In this document: in pieces, positions 44,950 to 57,447 of the stretch
How the letters are laid out: each line of letters starts with the position of its first letter
Position numbering within the stretch: position 1 is the first letter of the stretch
DNA from: Linum tenue
Lineage: Eukaryota > Streptophyta > Magnoliopsida > Malpighiales > Linaceae
DNA: 64,000 nucleotides
Assembly: GCA_946122785.1 (NCBI GenBank)
Contig: CAMGYJ010000011.1
Coordinates: 36,482,513 to 36,546,512 of the forward strand
Direction: 5' to 3'
Made by a program: the position numbers and the translations under genes
The notes under the pieces: model-generated
Told to the model about the DNA's origin: nothing
The model's database searches: none
What the model saw: only the letters and a program-made list of their open reading frames with translations

Positions 44950-45980
44950 TACGGCTACCACTACAATACCCACAACTACAAGGAGAAACACCTGCAACGA
45001 GACATCGAGAAAACACAATAAATTTCAGTCTCCCAAACCAAGAACACTACCCAACTTGCATCTGGTCAAAACAGAACCCGACTCAACTAACCCGTCCGAT
45101 CAACCCGACCTGTAAACCACAAATCGAATTGACTAAAAGTCAGCAACCTATGACCTGCCCGACCCGCAGCCCGATTGAGCTGTAACTTGATTAACACTCA
45201 ACTCGACTGACCCGCAACCTGAACTCGATTAACCCGCAACCCAATTAACCCGAACCCGATTGACCCGAACTCGACTAACCCGTGACCCAACCAACTCAAC
45301 TCAAACTCCACTCAATCCACTTGAATAATTATTACTTATATAATATATAATTTTTCAAAATGAACTTTTTTATTCTAAACTTAGGTAAAAAAATTAATTT
45401 CGTGTAGGAAATTCAGAAAATATGAAACTCAATTGATATTATGTATTTTAATAAAATTACAAAAATGGAAACATGAAGGTCACTTGACCACTAAGTTCTT
45501 TAACAAAATTAAGAAAGTAAATACGAAATATAAAATCACCACAATGTCAATATTGATAATAAAAAATTAATAATTGACATCATGGACAATATTAATATAA
45601 TATAATATAAATTAAAATTTTGATTAATTTAATTATTTAACAAAGTTATCAATTAAATATAATAAAGTAAAGTAACGTATTTGATAATTTGATGATTTTA
45701 AAAGAAGAGGGAAATTTTGGTGTTTTCAACTTTTTGGGAAGAGAAAGATTGAGAAATTTGGTGTTTTGAATTTTTTAGAAAAGAAACAAGAAAAAAAATT
45801 TGGTGGTTTTGATTTATGTAAAGAAAAAGAAGCGAAAAAGTTTGGTTATTTTGATTATGAAAAGAGAAATAAGTAAAGAATTTTGGATTTTCAATTTTTT
45901 TTAGGAAGGAATGAAGCACAGAAGATGAAAATTTGATTCTTTCAATATAATGAAAGAGAAAAAGGGAAAATTGACCATTC
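44950..45980. other. AT-rich spacer with AACCCG-rich patch
   Basis: 45050-45310 is made of AACCCGA/GACCCG words like those in hAT subterminal regions, but only one end is apparent. The remainder is AT-rich with purine-rich runs at 45700-45960 and no coding signal. Confidence 0.4.
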
Positions 45981-46321
45981 TTTGGACTCTCTCCGCTTCA
46001 GAGGCCCGAATCAGTTCGTCTCCAACGCTTTCAGCTGTACCGGGATCATCACCGCCGCCGATTGGGTCCAGAAGGTCCGAACCTTCACCGCGGTGGACGC
46101 CGCTTGCAAAGGCGATCTCTTCGATTACATCCCCTACAGCGCTTGCTTCAATGCCGACGTAAGTTTGGCTTACCAGCTCACGGACATCATGCCCAATTCC
46201 AGTTCCCAAGTCTTTCCACTTCACTTGCCTGTACGCTATTAATAGGGGTGGTATTCGGTCGGTAACTGTATTACCAGTTACCGAATTTACCGGTTTCAGT
46301 ATACCAACAGTGGCTAAATTG

Positions 46322-47012
46322 CAATGCTGTCAAAGTCGAGCCGGAGTATGACCCGGTAATGTGAACTGCTCGGTCATTAGTGGTCCAGCCGTCATTAGAC
46401 CGTTTAAAACCCGTTTTTGAGAATCGGTAGTCCATTTCGTAAGCAAACTAGCTGCCCCTATCAGCAAATCTCAAAATCTACGCTAATCACGTCAAGATCA
46501 GACAAACGACTACTAGATCCACCACTAATCAAATACCCCGTAAACCAATCGCCACCGACAGCCCAATAATACCCACACTGGAGAAATGCTAACATAGAAA
46601 TCCCCAGAACCAACGGAAAGATTGAAGAAGAAGAAGGGAGATGAATTACCCCGCTGTCGGATGGCGCGCTGCTTGCGGCGACGGGACGGAAGCGCTGGGG
46701 CGATGGTTGACGGCGGCAGGGTGGCGCCGCTCTCCCTCTGTCATCTGTTCTACTTCTAGGTCGAAGATGAAGAAATAAAATGAAAGTTAGGGTTTTGTTT
46801 TGCTGCCCCATTCCACGATTGGCCTTTTTTTTAGGGTAAACCAAACGGCCGAACTGCGCGACCGGCTTGAGCGGCTCGAGTGGTTAACCGCTTCGGCCGC
46901 TCGCCGACCGCTGTATAAAACCGTGGCGGTTAAATAGCTGATCCGAGCCGGTTTTACGACCGGGTGGCTGCTTTGGTGGTCCGGCCGGCTCGGTTCGGCT
47001 TTGACAGCACTG
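46322..47012. mobile_element. Small hAT element nested in the larger hAT
   Basis: The 691 bp has a perfect 8-bp duplication CTAAATTG (46314-46321 and 47013-47020) and ends CAATGCTGTCAAAGTCGAGC and CAGTGCTGTCAAAGCCGAAC. The minus-strand frame at 46461-46844 (127 codons) resembles no family I know. Confidence 0.92.
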
Positions 47013-47968
47013 CTAAATTGGAATCGATTACCGATACCGGTTTGTAACCGGTAAAACCGGTTTACCGGTTACCGAATTACCGGTAAACGGTTACAAACCG
47101 GTTTACCGAAATACCGCAAGGAGCGACGTGGGGCGGTTTTTCGGTTCGGTTTACCGAACATTTACCGAACCGAATTTCTGTTAGTGGGGAAGATGTTTTA
47201 ATATTTTGATTTTTCTGAGTTTTTTTCTTCATTTTTGTAATTAATAATTTATTATTAACTCTTATTTATAATATTTTTTAGACCTATACTTACTTGCATT
47301 CATGTATCATGTATGTAATATTTGTGAATAATGAAGTATATGTTATATGTTAATGCCTTAACTTAATCTTTGAGTTCAAACTCAAAGTTGCTATCTATTA
47401 ATCTATTTAATTTAACATAAGTTCAAAGAGTCAACAATCATGATTCATGAATCAACATCAACTCTCATCAAGCATCATCATTCATCAAATATTCAAATTC
47501 ATCAAACGACAATTCGACAAACATCGTCAAATTCAAAGGTACAACAAGTCAACAATCAACATAAATACATAATCGTCATTCGTCAATCGAGTAAAGTGCC
47601 CAATGATAATGTTTAAATTCAACACAAGTTCAAAGTCCAAACTTAAAAATTAAAATAAACAACCAAATAAGTTAATAACCAATAGCTCATGCTCCTCCTT
47701 CTCCGGTAGAACTTGTAGCACCACCAACATTTGCACAACCTTTCTTCTTCAAAGTCATGAGAAGAGTATCATCGGGATCATGTCTTCGTCGGACTCGATG
47801 GATTCTTCATCATCACCCTCCTCCTCCTCCTCCTCAACCCCAACAACAGATGCATGTGCTCCACTTGGAATGTCACTTGCAGTTTCCACTCGAGATTGAA
47901 AAGTATTAGTAACTAGTGCAAATAAAATACACAAATGTTAGCATGTTACTAATGGAATGGTTTAAAAT

Positions 47969-49110
47969 TTAAATAGTAAATAGTATAGACAAACTAGAAT
48001 AATAAATTGAATTTATACCACTTTCATAATCGATTGTCTCTTGATCTTCTTCTTTATCATTCAGTTCATCTGCAGTCTTTCCACTTTCATATCTTATCCA
48101 ATCTTCAGCACAAATCAATGCCTCTACAATGTTTGGGCTTAAAGAAGACCTGAAAGGACTAAGAACTCGACCTCCACAACTGAAGCGCACTCTGATGCAA
48201 CAGAGGAGACTGGAACTGCTAATAAATCCCTAAGCATCTATGAAAGAATGAGATATCTAACACTGTTCCGAGCCCACCACTTAAGAATATCAAACTTCCG
48301 ATCATCAATCTCCTCATTAATAGCATCACCAACATCTCTCAAATGCTGCTCCAACTCACCACAACCTCGACCCGCCCCCCTCTCAATTTGCTCCTTTCTC
48401 TTTTGCAGGAACCGAGCTTCAAATGCTCCTCCCATAGCAACAGATCCGTCACTAGTCTCAGTAGGAGTAGTAGTTGGGTAGTAGGCATAGAAACAGAAGG
48501 TGGAGTTGCATACTTCATTTTGTAGACATCGTACAAAGCAAATAATCCTCTTCTGCAACTTCCAAACATCTCCAATAAAATGTGCAGTCACACACATAAA
48601 ATTCTGGTTGTTATCACTAGTCCATGTATCTGTAGTGAACTAGTGATAGATATTCTTCCTTTGCACTTTGAGTTAAAAAAAGTCAATCAATATTTATTTC
48701 TTCTCCAGAAAAATGACATAACAATCATATCTTATTGTTTGTCTTCTAGGTATCACAAACAAAGGCTGAGTTGTTGCCATAAATCTCCTAAACCCCTCTC
48801 GCTCAACAAATCTAAACAGAAGCTCATCCAAGATTATCATCATAGCTAATGCATGTTTAGATTTTTCTGATCAAACTTTCATGGAGTAAGAGAGCCTACC
48901 TCACCATCTCCACTTCCAGGTTGATAGTTCAATACCGACTGACCACCAGCTTCCTTCGCCCTCCTCTCGCGCATTAGGTGATGGCTCTTCAAACCACTAG
49001 TCCCATTGAAGTTGAATGAGCTTTGATCAGTATCCCACACCGTTTGCATTTGCCGTATGGGTAGTTATCAACCAACACACGGGTTTAATGAATCCACCAC
49101 TTAGATTTTG
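47969..49110 (-). pseudogene. hAT transposase remnants (ricesleeper/Ac type)
   Basis: From the right on the minus strand: a BED-type zinc-finger trace near 49110-48960. Then comes TTDTWTSDNNQNF and MCVTAHFIGDVWKLQKRI near 48640-48540, the conserved start of the hAT catalytic domain. Last is the dimerisation region: ELEQHLRDVGDAINEE and DILKWWARNSVRYLILS near 48370-48240, then GGRVLSPFRSSLSPNIVEA and CAEDWIR near 48170-48090. Most of the catalytic core between these is deleted and frames change, so it is inactive. Confidence 0.83.
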
Positions 49111-50504
49111 ACTTTTTCTCCTTCCCCTTGTCAATTTTCTTCTGTACACCAGGTACCTCAGCAGATGAAGGAGGATTTGTTGCATATGGAGGAGGATTTG
49201 CCTCAAGAGGTGGATTTGCTGCAGCTGCAGGTGGAGGTGGATTTGCAGTAGTGGAAGGTGTGCTAGTCGAAGTCTTCCCTTTTTTGAAGAGCTTCGAGGA
49301 GGTAGAGAACTAGCTTTTTTCTTACTACCTCCTCCACGGATGACAGCAAAAGGTTTCGTCCTAAAAAAACAACTAAATGAACTCGTAAATTTTCTAAACA
49401 ACCATTCAACACAATCTCAATTCACTTCAATCAATTCACTGACGATTTCTCATCTATTACTCAATAGACAATTCAATTCAATCAACCTCAATTCAATTAC
49501 TCAATCATCTTCAATCAATTCAATTCAATACTTATACAACACATAAATGATAAATTTCCATCTTTGCAATTCCAATAGTTAAAACTCAATTCAATATTTC
49601 AATTACTAACATACATGATTTGATTTTGTTGGCCTCAAATCTCAATGCGACAATGCCAATTGCCAATGGTCTGTTGTTGGCACTTGGCTGGCTGTTGCCT
49701 GTTGCTGCCTTGCTGGCGTGCTGCTGGCTGTTGTTGGCTAGCCTGTTGCTGGCGCCTGGCTGTTGGCTGGCCTGCTAGCTGCTGCTGTCCAAAGCAAAAC
49801 TCCAAGGGGCAAGGAGGAAGGAGCAACCGCGGAAGAGGACTGGCAAGGGAAGGGAGCAACAGCGGATGAGGACTGCAAGGGAAGGGAGGGAGACTGGGAG
49901 AGGCGGAGAGATTGCCTGGACCCTGGAGGAGCCGCGGGTGTGGGCAGGAGGAGGCGGCCCGGTGGAAGTGGGCTGGCGGAGCCGCGGAGGAAGGCCATTG
50001 TCACTGTCCTGGCGGTGGCGGTCCTAGCGGTGGCAGAGGAATGGCAGAGGAGTGGGGCGGAAGGAGTGCTGCAACACCGACGACTGGGGTCTGGGAGGCG
50101 AGGAGGACGCGAGGCGAGGCGGACTGGGGAGGAGGGAGTGCTTCAAGCCTGCAACGCTGACGACGCGGCCTGGTCGGAGAAACGGAGTCGCGAAGAGAAG
50201 ATTTAGAGAAGGAGAGGCGGCGGGCGAACTGCAAAGCGAGAGGCAGGTGAGTGAAGGGGTTAGGGGTCTGGAGTCTCGTTGCTTTTTTTAATTTTAGGGT
50301 TTCGGTAAAATGCCGCGTTCCAGGTGTCTTGGGCGGTAAAACGCCACTGATTTCGGTAATACCGACTTACCGTCGGTATTTACTGAGACTGGGGGCGGTA
50401 AATTGGATGTCCCAAGCGGCCCTCGATTACCGATTATCGAGTTACCGTTTGTCAACCCTAGCTATTGGTAAGGTCAGCGAGCGTGGTGCCCTTTGGATGC
50501 CAAT

Positions 50505-51250
50505 TGTACATGGGCGATGGGCCGTGCTTGGACCGGCACGGCACGGGCACGCTTTGGGCCCATTTATTTCGTGTCGTGCTTGGCACGGCCCGTCAGTTTT
50601 CGTGTCGTGCCATGCAAGCCCATTTCTTAACTTTGCTAGGCCCCGCCCAGGTCCGGACACGGTTCGAATCGTGTCGTGCCTATTCGTGCTTGTGTCATGC
50701 TCGTATTCGTGTTTAAAGAAAAGGACGAAAACAAAAGAGAGAATGAAAAAGAATGTGAAAATTGGACGGAGGAAGATAGTATTAACCGATAATGTTTGAG
50801 AAAAGTAACAAATAAGGGGGAAAAGAAAGTTGGAAGTATAGCGAGTGTGATTTGGCTTTGTTTAATTCTTTGTTCATTTTTACTTATATTAGTAATTACG
50901 TATATATCTTTATGACACTTCTAACAACAACAAATAAATTTTTTCTACTTATGTTTTGTAATATTTGAACCTATAATTTTTTATATTTATTTTATATCAA
51001 ATAAAGATTATTTTTGTGTCATACCGTTCTTATACTCAATAAAGTCTCGAAAATATTAGGTCCGACACTGCCCACTTATATACCGTGTCTTGCTCATGCC
51101 CGTGCTCGTGCCCATGAAGTTTAGGCTCGGCACGGCCCCTAAATTATTCGTGCTCGTGTCGGACAGGCCTATTTATTTCGTGCTCGTGCCGTGCTCTAAC
51201 TGTGCCGTGCCGCGCTAGCCCGTGGACGGCACGGCCCGTGCCCACGTACA
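50505..51250. mobile_element. hAT-type MITE in the third kinase copy
   Basis: The 746 bp has a perfect 8-bp duplication ATGCCAAT (50497-50504 and 51251-51258) and ends TGTACATGGGCGATGGGCCG and TGTACGTGGGCACGGGCCG. It is rich in GGCACGGC/GTCGTGCC words. Excising it rejoins ...LWMPI with the sequence GVFWPLPLKRS, a degraded CILALPLKSS. Confidence 0.92.
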
Positions 51251-51855
51251 ATGCCAATACGTCTAGGTGTATTTTGGCCTTTGCCATTGAAACGCTCTGC
51301 CTCTCCTGCCAAGAACCCTAATGAGTGTCACCGTTAGAGAAAGATATTGGGGCTTGTCGTCGGTGGTGTTTTAGCTCTTGTAATTGGGGCCGGGTCGATC
51401 ACGATTTTGTACAGAAAGCGGAAGAAGAGGAAGACGGATGAGGCAGAGCTCGAATTTGTGGGCAGTTTCAAATCTGTCGTGCTTCCCAATTCTAGGGTGA
51501 AGTGGTTTCAGCGAGCAGAGCTCGAAAAGGCTACGAATGGGTTTTCATTTTCAGAGGAATTTCCTGGGAAAAGGAGCTCATGGTGCTGTGTACAAAGGTT
51601 GTTCTTTCGGATGGCAGTTCTATTGCTGTGAAGGAAATGCACGATCCTGAATCCTTGCGGGATGAGGACTTCTCCAACGAGGTTGAGATCCTAAGCAAGA
51701 TCAGGCACATGAATCTCCTCTGCCTCCGTGGCTGTTGTGTTACCAGCGACGTCTTCAGAGGTCGGAGGAGGTTTCTGGTTTACGATTACATGTCGAATGG
51801 GAGTTTTGGTGATCATCTAGCTAGTGATTATACCAGGAATGGACTGATCGAGTAA

Positions 51856-52186
51856 ACTGATTCATTCCCATAAATCAATGTTTTAGAGAATGGGCCCTAT
51901 ATTACTCTCTTACACAATTCCTAGTCAGCTCATCAGTCTGGGAGGCTCTCCACAATATCTTAGCATTGAAATCAGCTCCAGAAATCCATGGTGCAATTGA
52001 GATTGAGCAGCATCAGAACAGAATTGATGCTTGTGTATCTGGAACCAACTTCTCTCAATGATTCTCCCTTCGCCTCCGTGCTTTCACTTTGCTGCAGCCA
52101 TTCTTTGCATAGTGACCAATCAGACAATTGGGAACTTGGAGTTTGTACGCTGAAGGGTGCACATTAGGAGTTGCAGTTGCTAGTTG
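51856..52186. other. Spacer between kinase pseudogene and ASHR1
   Basis: Probably contains the ASHR1 3' UTR, transcribed leftward. No other feature seen. Confidence 0.4.
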
Positions 52187-55100
52187 CTACTCGTCACAAG
52201 ACTGAAGTTTGTATGAAGCTTCAGCACGTGCTTCTTCCAACTTCATCAGGAGCTCCTTCACAAAGGGTGTATTCGTTCCGTGAGTAACTCCAAGTACTCT
52301 TGCTGCATTCGTCAGAGAACTGATAGCATTCTCCGTATCTCCAAGCAACCTGTCACACCCCCAGCATCAAATCAGTAACGCTTATGTTACTTTACCCTTA
52401 AGGTAATTGCCTTGAGGGTTTACAAGAATTCTAAAATGGGCGCCAGAATGGGAAACTCTGGAAGTTCGAACCATCAAGTGCAATCCACATAACTGAGAAA
52501 CAATATAGCTGACAAGTGCTAGTTCGAATTCAAAGAACAGGGACCAGGGTGATTTTTATGAATGTCTAAAGTTACAGGATTCGATGCTTGGTAGCTTAAC
52601 GTCGAAAGTTGAAAAACATGAACTACTGGATTGAAGAAAATTGACCTAAAGTATCAGGGAATGTGTCAAGTACTAAACAGAGAAAGTAAAAGGATTGAAC
52701 GAGATGCTAGGTGTGAAGGGAAGAGTACAGCAACTAACCACTCAAGCTTCCCACATGTGTAATACTGCAATCCGAGTAATGGATGGAATTCTGGATAAAC
52801 TTCTGCAGGCAGGAAATGGGACACAAACACACAAGCAAATGAACAAACATATGCTTTTAGAACTCTTGTACTAACTATTCTATTCACACTCAAATCTGGA
52901 AGCGGATAACCAAAACCATAGATATCAGAACTCTTTTGACTATTCCACCGCTGAATAAAAAGTTTGAATAGATGTTCATAGCTCATCCATTAAGTGTAAA
53001 ATTATGATGAAAGCCTCCACAATATGACCAAGGAGTTTAGATGATAAAAACAGGCATAATATTGATAAAAAGTACCTACTTTGATAAACAGGAATGGTCA
53101 ATTTGCAATATTCCAGAGCTCCTTGCCAGTCTTCTTGATCCATCAACATCTAAAGGAAATTTCATCCCATCTCATCAGACGCTGGTGATACTGTCAAGCA
53201 TTATATGACTACAAGACGGATTTCATGATACAAACAAAGAAGAGGGAATGCAGATGTCACCTTGAGAAGCTTTTCACGAGTTTGCAACAAAATAACTGTA
53301 TAGGGGTGGAAAAGTTTCCTTTGCATCGTCTCAACATGTTTAAGAACGCAGATTGATTCCTTGGCATCTAAGTAATGAGGTAAGGTTGACAAATTAATAT
53401 CTGCTTAGCCTTTGCAACAATAAATGTACAGGGCTTCATAAATTTTTGAGAAGTGAAACCACTCTCAGTTCAAATGTTTAGATGGATACTGTTATTGGAC
53501 ATAGACTTCTGAGCTTCTTCAGACAACCCATTTATTTCTGCAGCCAATTTTTGTAATTCTTCCTTGCTTCTCAGGTTTCTGCAGGATTGGCATACAAACT
53601 TTTTGTTGTCTGCAAAGGAACAAAGTTACTGAATAGCTGCTTAGGCAAAGGATCCACTGGTTGGCCTCAGTATACTATCACAAAAGTATCTTATACCAGA
53701 ATCACGGAGTAAGAAGCCATTGCATTTTTCGTTCGTGCATCGGTAACCTTCCAAAATGGCACTTTCCTGAACATCATCTGGCTGACCCTGCAGTACACTT
53801 GTATACAATTAAGTTTACATAGCTTTATGCTGTATCATATAAAGAAACCTACAGGCTACAATTCAAGGGAATTATTTCTTCCCCCTGATTCTCAAATTTC
53901 TTTTTAACATAAATCTGTGACAAGTGACAACTTGAAGTCTAGAATGAACCACCTAAAGAAGCAGATGAACCTGCTACACATCTGATCTAAACTTTACACC
54001 GACACATAAATAGACATCTAGAAAACCTTGCTTAGATAAAGCCCTTTAGTAATGAACAAAGGCTTTTTAGGCAGAGATGTAGTATGTACCACTTTGATGC
54101 AACGGAGGCAAGCACACGTGAAAAAGTATTGTTCTTTCAGAGCCTTTTGCCGAGTCGCAGTACTTCCAGCAGTCTCAATGTAAGATATGAGTACCTTGCA
54201 GGATGAAATAACATATCATGCCTTCCCTTCTGAATGGTACATCATCTTATGACATTTTATTACAATCACAAAAGCTTAACATGAACATAGTTTCCCTGGA
54301 GCACCAAAGAATTACTGGGTACGGAAATGTGCAAGAAAGGATAAAACAGAGTATGCCTACCTTACCTCACCACCTTTTGGTATATGTTCCACGGCTCTTA
54401 CCACCGCTAAACTTCCTTCAAATACCAGTACAGCATTTGGCAAGCAGCTGTAGGAACAAAAGACATAATAGTTAACTCAGAAGAAAGAAAGTAAGACGAA
54501 GGAAATATAAAATAGTCATTCCAAGCTACGTACCTATGATTGATGATGGATATAACTGGATAGAGGCCTGTCCCAAGGGGCCTCAGTTCACTGTCAGAGA
54601 GGGTATGAGCATTGCAAGCTAGCTGCACGTGTTGACAAACAACGAGAACCAAGCATAACGAGAATCAATACTTGGAGTGCATTACAAAAGGAATTCAGAT
54701 AACTCATTTAGCTACCAGTATTTCAAATCATACCCACTAGACCTATGACGGGAAAAAATGTCTAACTATTTGATAACTGCTCAGACGAACACAAATGGCA
54801 GCTTAAGATCAATAACCTTTCGCTTTCCCCAATTCAAAGGAAGAATCTTGAATTGAGACATAGGATGTGATAAAGCACCTAAATTCCAAACCTAAAGTAT
54901 CTGGCAGAACCATGAAACAGAGCTAGAACAGCCAGATGAAGAGCTAAATGACATAATAATGTTGTTCTGACCCTCGAAAAATTTTGGGCAATTTCTTTGA
55001 CGTTGATCTCAGAGTCAGGCCATTGAAGCATCAGGTAGACAAGGTTGGCCATCTGAGCATACAGCAGGAGTTGTTTCTCATCAATGTCTTCCATGTCTAC

Positions 55101-56094
55101 CCCAAAGAGTTAAGCAAACCAATCTAGTAAATGAATCTCAATTACACAATAACATTGCAGAATTATATTTGGACTTTGGTAAAATAAAACCACACATGGT
55201 CAAAAGGATACGAGCCACCAATGCATCCACCAGATTATAGTTCTCTGTGGGGGGTGTTGAGATGACCTGGATAAGAGAAATAAGTGCAGTAAGCCAACAT
55301 GTTCAATGAGTACCAGAAAACATCAAAAGCTCGAACAGTTGAGTGCAATAAATTAATGGCATAGAACTTACCTTCTCGCTTTCCAGTTTCCTTCTAAGAT
55401 AAAGCTTCAACATCAAACGGATGGTAGGAGTAACAGACTTCCGCCTGCCCTTTTCCAGCTTAGAGAGCATATTGCACTCTAGACGATGCAGTTGCCATTG
55501 TGATTTCTGAAAAAGATACACACACGCCCATGCAGGCACAGCATGTCAATGATTGATCCAGAGAATAATCTGTTTGTTTTACTTCTTCTTCACTCGATAG
55601 TAACTGAAAGTAGGGAAAATGAGTGCAAGTATATAACTTTTGACAATGGTGGAAGCACTCATGGAAAACCCAAAAAACATGGTTTCTTCGTTGCAAACTT
55701 CCGAGAAGCGAAACTACTGAATACTTTCAACCGAGCAAAAATACTAACCTGGCAAGTGGTCCCACAATACCACACAACTTGACAACCGGAGCACTTCTTG
55801 AGGTTACTCGTCGTGAAACATCCATCGCACCGCGATTCACCCGAACTGTTGTTTGGAACACACACGTACGGATTCTGACTTATTATAACTTCCCCTGAAA
55901 CATTGCAACGGGTTTATGCTCAGCAACCGTTCGACGAAATGCCGCAACGAAGCAAATTATGGATTTTGCAGTTCCGGAATGGGTAGAGGAAAACCTGGAT
56001 AGAAATCTTTGTCGGCCAAAAGGCATCGACCTTTGTCTGGCAGATTAGAAATAACTAAGCCTCGAGATCGCAACGCCATTCTCAAACCCTCCAT
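52187..56094 (-). CDS. ASHR1: ASHR1-like SET/MYND-domain methyltransferase, 14 exons
   Basis: Joined exons (minus): 56094-55995, 55894-55749, 55506-55372, 55266-55212, 55096-54972, 54622-54534, 54447-54366, 54194-54090, 53787-53697, 53609-53490, 53367-53261, 53149-53080, 52802-52739, 52349-52187. The total is 1,452 bases, 483 residues, with GT-AG at every intron and no stop, close to the Arabidopsis protein length. A MYND zinc finger spans about residues 55-95 (CDGCFTTSNLKKCSGCQVVWYC). The split SET domain has the SAM-binding NHSC near 216-219 (codon AGC split over the intron at 54534) and ISYIETAG. Post-SET cysteines follow (TCACLRC, KCNGF, FVCQSC), then a TPR-like C-terminus (PLLGLQYYTCGKLEW). 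This is SMYD architecture; histone or other lysine methylation is inferred from the family, and the substrate is unknown. The ATG at 56079 is an alternative start. Confidence 0.95.
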
Positions 56095-56375
56095 TCCAGC
56101 AGCGAACCAATTGTTCTCTCTCTCTCTCTTTGACAAAAGGCTTGCAAATGGGTTGGCAATCGACTGTAGTGCCCGCCCCCGCTCGCAATATTGTGGCGCC
56201 AAATTCTGAATTTGATCTTCCTAGAGTCTGAGAGATGAGAAGCTTTCAAATGACCGGGCGCTAAAAAGCTGCAGCTAGTCCGTTGCTTGCTTCCCCTCCT
56301 GTGTTGAGCTGGTTTTTGGTTTGATTACGGCGAAACTCGGTTTTGGTGATGGATAAATGAGCAGCCGTTCAAAGT
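56095..56375 (-). promoter_or_regulatory. ASHR1 5' UTR and proximal promoter region
   Basis: Inferred only from position. A (CT)n tract at 56113-56130 (GA on the gene strand) is typical of plant 5' leaders. No firm TATA box seen. The chimeric transposon begins less than 300 bp upstream of the start codon. Confidence 0.4.
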
Positions 56376-56639
56376 CTAGGGGACCGGTTATTGTAACAAC
56401 ACCCATTGTGTTGTTATTGTAACAACACTAGTCCCCAACTAATAGGAAGCTAGGATTGTAATGACTTTTTATTAAATGAGTTGACCTAGTGTAAAATCAA
56501 AGTAGGGGTATAATTGTCATTATGAAAAATCTATTTAAATAAAAAAAATAAAATAAAAAAATAAAAATAAAAAAATATTTTTTTATTTTCTGCCCAAAAA
56601 TTTGGTCGTCGGAATTCTACCACCGGTCGCCGGAAAATG

Positions 56640-56800
56640 GTTGCCGGTCACCGGAATATGCTTACCGGAGTCGGAATATGCTTACCGGCGTCGGAATATG
56701 CTTACCGGCGTCGGAATATGCTTACCGGCGTCGGAATCTAGTCACCGGGGCCGGAATATGCCTATCGGCGTCGGAATCTGCTCACTGACGGTCACCGGAG
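56640..56800. repeat. 20-bp minisatellite, about 7 units
   Basis: Unit CGGAATATGCTTACCGGCGT, four near-perfect copies followed by three divergent ones (for example CGGAATCTAGTCACCGGGGC). Confidence 0.93.
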
Positions 56801-56874
56801 TTCGGTCAACGGTCTTCGTTGACCGGTCAACGGTCAACGATCACCGGATGTCATGGTTAGCATTGTGAGATTTA

Positions 56875-57440
56875 TGGTTTGGTTTCTCATATTGTTTTAT
56901 GCCTTTTATGGTTTGTTTTATCGTGTTTGTGGTTTGCATTGAGAAGTTTCTGGTTTGCTTTCAAAAACTTTGTGGTTTGCATTGTGAGGTTTTTGGTTTG
57001 TTTTAATATATTTGTGGTTTGTATTAGGACGTTTATGGTTTTTTTTTGTGGTTTGATTTACTATGTTTGTGGTTTGCATTAGGAGGTTTCTGGTGTGCTT
57101 CCTACATGTTGTGGTTTGCTTTGTGAGGTTTGTGGTTTGTTTTAGGAGATTTGTGGTCTAAATTAGAAGGTTTCTGGTTTGCATTAAGAAGTTTCTGGTG
57201 TGCTTTCGAAACTTTTGTGGTTTGCTTTGCGAGGTTTCTGGTTTGTTTTAATATATTTGTGGTCTGCATTAGGACGTTTTTGGTTTATTTTACTGTGTTT
57301 GTGGTTTGCATTAGAGGGTTTCTGGTGTGCTTTTCAAAATATTTGTCGTTTGTTTTGTGAGATTTCTGGTTTGTTTTAGGAGACTTGTGACATGCATTGG
57401 GAGATTTCTGGTATGTTTTTTGTGGTTTGTTTTGTCGTAT
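56875..57440. repeat. 21-bp minisatellite, about 26 units
   Basis: Unit of the form TGGTTTGCATTAGGAGGTTT plus one base. Most units are exactly 21 bp and a few are 20-23. Because 21 is a multiple of three the array stays open and yields Phe/Val/Cys-rich frames at 56879-57360, which are not genes. Confidence 0.92.
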
Positions 57441-57447
57441 TTATTGT

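Larger units (their letters stand above)
46243..50460 (-). mobile_element. hAT transposon with defective transposase
   Basis: The 4,218 bp has ends TAGGGGTGGTATTCGG and TAGGGTTGACAAACGG (Ac-like TAGGGNTG) and 8-bp flanks GCTATTAA (46235-46242) and GCTATTGG (50461-50468), six of eight matching. Subterminal DNA on both sides is rich in ACCGGTTTACCGG words. Transposase remnants lie on the minus strand at 47969-49110. GC-rich DNA at 49640-50240 gives long frames in several phases but nothing recognisable. A smaller hAT is nested at 46322-47012. The insertion interrupts the third kinase copy. Confidence 0.88.
45984..51855 (+). pseudogene. Third SPARK receptor-like kinase copy, fragmented
   Basis: Host sequence survives in three blocks. 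45984-46242 is SPARK middle (FRGPNQFVSNAFSCTGI, ITAADWVQKV, PYSACFNA). 50461-50504 is a short piece reading SERGALWMP. 51251-51855 holds the end of the ectodomain, membrane helix, RKRKKRK-like stretch and kinase N-lobe (KEMHDPESLRDEDFSNEVEI, RGRRRFLVYDYMSNGSFG). The gaps are hAT elements with target duplications. The 5' end, including the signal peptide, is missing, and the kinase stops after DYTRNGLIE, before the HRD and DFG motifs. At least two frameshifts lie around 51550-51610. No product is expected. Confidence 0.93.

Noticed and set aside
49645..50291. Several overlapping ORFs in GC-rich DNA
   Set aside because: Long frames occur in four phases at once, as expected from GC-rich repeats of GCTGTTGGC and GGAGG type. 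No family resemblance.
56879..57360. Hydrophobic ORFs resembling membrane proteins
   Set aside because: They are translations of the 21-bp minisatellite, whose unit length is a multiple of three.
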